Source: Casuarina equisetifolia (taxonomy: Eukaryota > Streptophyta > Magnoliopsida > Fagales > Casuarinaceae). From it: 64,000 nucleotides of DNA. The position numbers and the translations under genes are program-made. The notes under the pieces are model-generated. The model had not been told where the DNA came from, made no database searches, and saw nothing but the letters and a program-made list of their open reading frames with translations. Within the stretch, counting starts at the first letter, position 1. The number at the start of each line of letters is the position of its first letter. The stretch is from contig CM052359.1 in the NCBI GenBank assembly GCA_028551475.1, positions 20,523,583-20,587,582 of the forward strand, in the 5' to 3' direction. This document shows, one piece after another, positions 59,665 to 64,000 of this stretch.

Positions 59665-60720
59665 GGTTCCTAAAGGCAATCTAGGGTTAGGGGGAGGGCT
59701 GAATTAGATTTCTAGTTTCTTTCTATCTAGTTTCCTAGATTTATGCTATGGAACAATAGTAACATGTATTCATTTTGTAGCTACTTAGTGAGTAGATAGG
59801 TTACATAACAAATAAGTACCAATAAAACTAATAGTAACACAAGAGATACAAAATAACTCAGTAAGTATATAAGAACATGTTTATACACTTCTACAATGTT
59901 ATCCTTGTGTTCTTAACCCTTAAGTAATAAATTATATTTTCTTTCATGTGATTCATACAAGACTTCAAGAACTAAGCATTTATGCAAATAAGTAGAAAGT
60001 TTAGAATGAAAATTACACACAAGCCCCATTTTTAAATGATTGGAAATTTTTTTTCAACCCACCTCCTTTGATAGGTTTATCAAAGAATCTCATTATTTTT
60101 AAGTGGTTGGATAAAACATCCAAGCACCTCCTTTGATAGTCAAAGTGCCTCCCATAATCCTATGGATTACTCAATACAAGTGTTATGATATTCACAAATC
60201 CTCTGTAAGTATCAAACATAGAAGCTCAAGAGGATATTTGGAAAACCCTCAAATGATACAAATGTTATCTTTTTAGGGTTTTTTGCTTAGATAATTGATG
60301 TCACAAATATAATCACAATGTAATTCAAATTAAAAGATACAATTGAAAAACAAGCATAATGAACATAGATTCAAGAATGGGAGTGAAGAAGTAAATTGAT
60401 TAAGCTCAATCATATTCTATGCAGGTCATTCTTCCCATTTCTTTGTGTTGATCTCCTTCTTTAAATGAATGACTTAGTAGAACATTGTAGATGGCAGGAC
60501 AATTAAAAGGTTGAACATGAAGATCAAATCCTTTATCAATGACCATTGAAACTTTCCCACTTTGTAGGTGAGAAGTAAAGGGGAGAGAAAGAGAGAGTGT
60601 CAACCAATTGAAAGAGAGATTATCTTTTTGAAGAAGGTAACCTGTGTGTTGTATTCTGAAGGCAAGCTTGTGCATTTTTAATTTCTAGAAGTTTCCACTT
60701 AATGATACTATTTTGAATAA
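59665..60720. other. AT-rich DNA between copia remnants
   Basis: No coding domain seen. A CACCTCCTTTGATAG phrase occurs twice, near 60061 and 60125. An 89-residue minus-strand frame at 60406-60675 is unrecognised. Confidence 0.5.
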
Positions 60721-60724
60721 GGCC

Positions 60725-60975
60725 TATTGGAGATACGACTATATATTCATTATTATTCATTCCTTATATGGCTTGATATGTTTACCATGTAATGTAGTCT
60801 ACTTTGAGAATTATTTGAGTGTATAACAGGTAAATATTTTCCATTATTGCTTATATAATTTTTAGTATAATTAGTCCTTACACTGCAAAAAGACAAGCAT
60901 TGTAAATTCTTTCTTAAGAAAGCAATACATAGAGATTCCTAGGTCTTATATCTTTCTTCACTCTTGCTTTGTGAC
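60725..60975 (+). repeat. Candidate 5' LTR
   Basis: Placed between TATTGGAGATAC at 60725 and the primer-binding site at 60977. The second LTR lies beyond the window, so it cannot be aligned here. Confidence 0.55.
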
Positions 60976-60976
60976 T

Positions 60977-60990
60977 TGGCATCATGAGCC
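60977..60990 (+). other. Degenerate primer-binding site (initiator Met tRNA)
   Basis: TGGCATCATGAGCC differs from the usual copia TGGTATCAGAGCC by one substitution and one inserted base. It is correctly placed between the candidate LTR and gag. Confidence 0.6.
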
Positions 60991-61121
60991 ATTCTTTTCC
61001 CTAATAATAATTTCCGCTTTTGTTTCCTTTTGATTTTCATTTTTTCTTCTTTCTTTACACAATTTTTTTTTTCTTTTAGCCATTCTTTTCCCTTTTTTAT
61101 TTTTATTTTTGTATTTTAACT

Positions 61122-62250
61122 ATGTTGGCTTCCAACAGTTTTGCCCTTCTTGCCCATGATGTAGATGCTCTTAACATTTAGGACATCACTGATTCACTAA
61201 CCTCTCTCACACAAACTATCCCTATTTCCATGTTGTAACTTGTGGGGCAACATATCCCTCCCTTGTTATCTAGGTCTTTTGAACCAAAACCCATTATTTT
61301 AGATTTAGTTGGCCTTGTTTAGCATTCCTTTGGACATATTAGGTTAACTTAGCCTTTGTCATAGCCCTGACAGCTTATTCAACATTGGTTGGGGTTGGTA
61401 CAAGCCAAATTACCTGGCCAACCCAAGTTTCGGGCAAAATCCCTACCTAATCAACCTTTCCTTCTCTATCATTGGATGTCCTGAACTTGATAATCCTCTC
61501 TACATGGTTGTCTCTAATGGGCTAGAATTGCACCTTGTCATGCAACCTTTGACTAGTACTACCAACTTTTCTATGTGGTTGCATGACCTTTGGTGCACCT
61601 TTGTCACAAAGGACAAGTACAACTTCCTCAATGGCATTGTCCTTATCTCAGTCAATGAACATATGGCATGTTAATGGTAAAAGTGCTCATAACTCATCTA
61701 CACGTAGATTGGCAATACCTAACTTTGGAGGTTATTATTGTTATTCCACCCACTGATGATGCAAAAATTCTCTAGGACAACCTCCATAAGTTGTATAGCT
61801 GCTATGATTGTGTCCACCATTTCTAACTCAATCAAATGAGTTCTAAGCTTAAGCAAGGAAACTTGGTTGTCGCTGTTGTCTTCAACCATTTCCTTGTCTT
61901 TTGCAACAAGCTAGATTAGATTGAAGAGGTGGTTGGGAGGTTTAATTCGGTTCTTTGGTAGTTCCAGTGTCTTAAGGAAGAGTAGCAAATCACTCATTTT
62001 CTCCTGATTTTAAATGGGATATTTAGTTCCTTCCACTTGCAGTTCCTCACCATGGACCCTTCACCATCTCTCCACCATCCCTTTGTCATATTCTCTTTCT
62101 CGTAGTGTAAGAGAAAAACCATCATATTGCCTCCATATATTATCTTCATGTTGGTGAAAATGTCATCCTTTTTGCTTGCACAACACTTGCTTAGAAAGCC
62201 TTTGGTCCATACACCATCGTGCTAGTGCTCTAATCCGTTGATTCTCCTTA
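61122..62250 (+). pseudogene. Copia gag remnant
   Basis: The interrupted plus-strand frames carry gag-like phrases: MLASNSFALLAHDVDALNI at the start, NLHKLYSCYDCVHHF near 61790, FNHFLVFCNKLD near 61890, and MDPSPSLHH near 62050, which resembles the usual DPLPSLN segment. There are many stops and shifts. Confidence 0.7.
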
Positions 62251-63289
62251 GGCCATGTCTACCCCAGCACTTAGAACCCTAATAGAAGAACATAATTCCT
62301 CTAAGGGCCAATCTAACAATCTTTTTTGTAGTCATTTCAAAAAACCAATCATAATAAACATAATTGTTAGAAATTGCATGGTAGACTTACAAACAAAGAT
62401 CCAAAGGAGAAAGAATTCACATCCAATGTTGTAATGTCTTAAGAAAAGAAAAATTAGTCTTTCGCTGAAGCATAACTTTAACAAATCATGCAAGCTTTCC
62501 ATTAGAAGGGTACATTGAATAAAATTACTAGTTTTAGAGTTTTTTTTTTTCTGTTATTATAAGCTAAATTTATTTCAATGCATGGATTATTACTTAGGAG
62601 CTAGCCATCACATTATTTGAAACAAATTTTTTTTTTCAAAATTCATAATTCTCATCCATCCATGTCAGTACATCTCCTTAATGGAAACATTACTTTTATC
62701 ATTAATATTGGTAATATCACTTTTAGTCCTTATATAGTGTTAAAAAATTTCCTCTTCGTTCTCAAATTTTGATTTAACCTTATCTCAATTTCCAAAGTCT
62801 ATAAAAATAATGATTGTTGTGTTATCCTGGATTCTAACTTCTATCTTTTTCAAGCTCGTTCAACTAGCAAATTGATAAGCTTGGGTAGTGTTCATTAAGG
62901 CCTCTACTTTTAGATTTCATTTCCCATATCTTTTGATTTATTTAAATGTATTTTCTTAAATCAGGACATGCTTTGTAATGCCAATATCAGTAATAATATT
63001 TCTCCTTTTCATTAACACTTAGGTTATAGTATCTTTTTTACATCTAAAATGCATTATTTGCATGCTCACCAAACAATCATGTGCCACATTTCCTACTTGC
63101 CTCTTACATGTTACTTTTTTTTTCCCCTCATTTACATTGACATTTAGGGGCCATACCACACACTTCATTGTGATAAGTCTCATTTCTTCCTTACTTTGAT
63201 TGATGATTTTTCTTGTAACACTTGTGTTTTCCTTATGCAATCCAATTCCTAAGTCTTTATCACATCTTACTTATGGTTTTGCTTAAAAG

Positions 63290-63960
63290 GAATAAGTGAG
63301 GACCTCCCACTCAAGGATCCTTTGAGTTATTAGAGATTGGTTTGGAAATTTAACTACCTTACCATAATGAGACCTAAGATTTGCTATGCTATTTAAATTG
63401 AATCAAAGCAATTTCACATGAATGGAACCTTAAAAGTCGTAAAGTACTTGAAAAGATGTTTAGGATTAAGAATTCTTGTCTAGAGATTGCAAGATGGAAA
63501 TGATAACATACTATGATACAAAATACATTACTTACCTTATGAGCTAGAGATTGGCAATAAGATTTGAATCATATTAGAAAATTCTTTTCTATCATGGAGG
63601 ATGAAAAAAATAATTGACTGTGTTGTTATCATCTACAAAGTTTGAATATCGAGCCATGACCAAAATTAATTGTGAAGTTGTTTGTTTTAAAGGACTATTG
63701 TGGGTTCTTAAAGTTTAGGTAAAGGGTCCTATACTTTTATTCAATGACAATGATGTTGCTGCCAAGTTTTTTGTCAATCCTATAGTTCATGAGAAAATGA
63801 AACAAATTGAGGTATATTGTTACTTCACAAGAGATAAGATTTAAGGAGTCATCAAGATGAAAGAAATACAGACTACAAAATAGCCTACAAATATCTTCAC
63901 CAAAACCTTTTTTTTATAGAAAATATACATATTTATTGAGCAAGCTTAGTGTGTTTGATA
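63290..63960 (+). pseudogene. Copia RNase H remnant
   Basis: Frames 1-3 together read the copia connection and RNase H end: EWNLKSRKVLEKMFRIKN near 63430, then an EYRAM-type segment near 63650, FVNPIVHEKMKQIEVYCYF near 63780, NIFTKTFF near 63890 and LLSKLSVFDIY near 63940. Frameshifted and non-functional. Confidence 0.8.
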
Positions 63961-63983
63961 TTTACAAACGACCCAAATTGTCA

Positions 63984-63995
63984 GCTTGAGGGGAG
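63984..63995 (+). other. Polypurine tract of the right-edge copia element
   Basis: TTGAGGGGAG, directly after the RNase H end and before TATTG, is in the position and composition of a plus-strand primer. Confidence 0.65.
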
Positions 63996-64000
63996 TATTG

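Larger units (their letters stand above)
60725..64000 (+). mobile_element. Copia retrotransposon, internally deleted, running off the right edge
   Basis: A candidate 5' LTR of about 250 bp starts TATTGGAGATAC at 60725. A degenerate initiator-Met primer site TGGCATCATGAGCC follows at 60977-60990. Decayed gag occupies about 61122-62110, RNase H remnants 63290-63960, and a purine-rich tract GCTTGAGGGGAG ends at 63995. The last five bases (TATTG) equal the first five of the candidate 5' LTR, so the 3' LTR probably begins at 63996. About 1 kb separates gag from RNase H, so most of pol is deleted. Confidence 0.75.

Noticed and set aside
1..64000. tRNA, snoRNA or known miRNA genes
   Set aside because: Scanned by eye for tRNA B-box/GGTTCRA and common plant miRNA sequences; nothing convincing was found. 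A covariance-model scan would be needed to exclude them.

Overview
The window is nuclear DNA from a flowering plant. Genes with short GT-AG introns sit in AT-rich DNA that carries decayed Ty1/copia and Ty3/gypsy retrotransposons, long CT/GA microsatellites and homopolymer runs. No bacterial, organellar or CRISPR features were seen. The species cannot be named from this alone; a eudicot or magnoliid angiosperm with moderate repeat load fits.

Layout. 1-3.4 kb: repeat DNA. 3.8-11.7 kb: a tandem pair of major-facilitator transporter genes on the minus strand, with 288 bp and 752 bp first and second exons in both. 12.2-13.8 kb: a broken gypsy pol remnant. A ~0.8 kb repeat occurs in the same orientation at 22-890 and 14373-15190, bracketing the transporter block. 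15.2-19.4 kb: AT-rich DNA without a gene. 19.9-20.5 kb: a secreted PLAT-domain protein (plus). 21.7-24.4 kb: a TPR protein of the TTL family that stops before a thioredoxin domain (minus). 26.4-31.2 kb: the mitochondrial SCO-like protein HCC2 (minus, seven exons). 31.9-32.3 kb: a rearranged 5S-rRNA-derived sequence. 32.7-36.1 kb: a copia element with two LTRs and a primer-binding site. 37.5-39.5 kb: the iron-sulfur subunit of succinate dehydrogenase, SDH2-3 type (minus, four exons), with an RY/ABRE cluster just upstream. 45.6-47.0 kb: an intronless VQ-motif protein (plus) with a CT-rich, uORF-bearing leader. 47-56.6 kb: gene-free, with a tandem duplication and simple repeats. 56.7-64 kb: three copia remnants, the last running off the right edge.

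How the genes relate. HCC2 and SDH2 both serve mitochondrial respiration (complex IV-related and complex II), but they are separate transcription units, and I see no operon-like or cluster logic. The gene content matches, from memory, two Arabidopsis neighbourhoods (PLAT3-TPR14-SDH2-3-VQ on chromosome 5 and VQ-PLAT1-HCC2 on chromosome 4), so the window looks like a less fractionated version of an ancestral segment. I did not find a convincing undescribed multi-gene system. The most unusual structures are the 5S mosaic, the seed-type promoter motifs on SDH2, and the retroelement arrangements.
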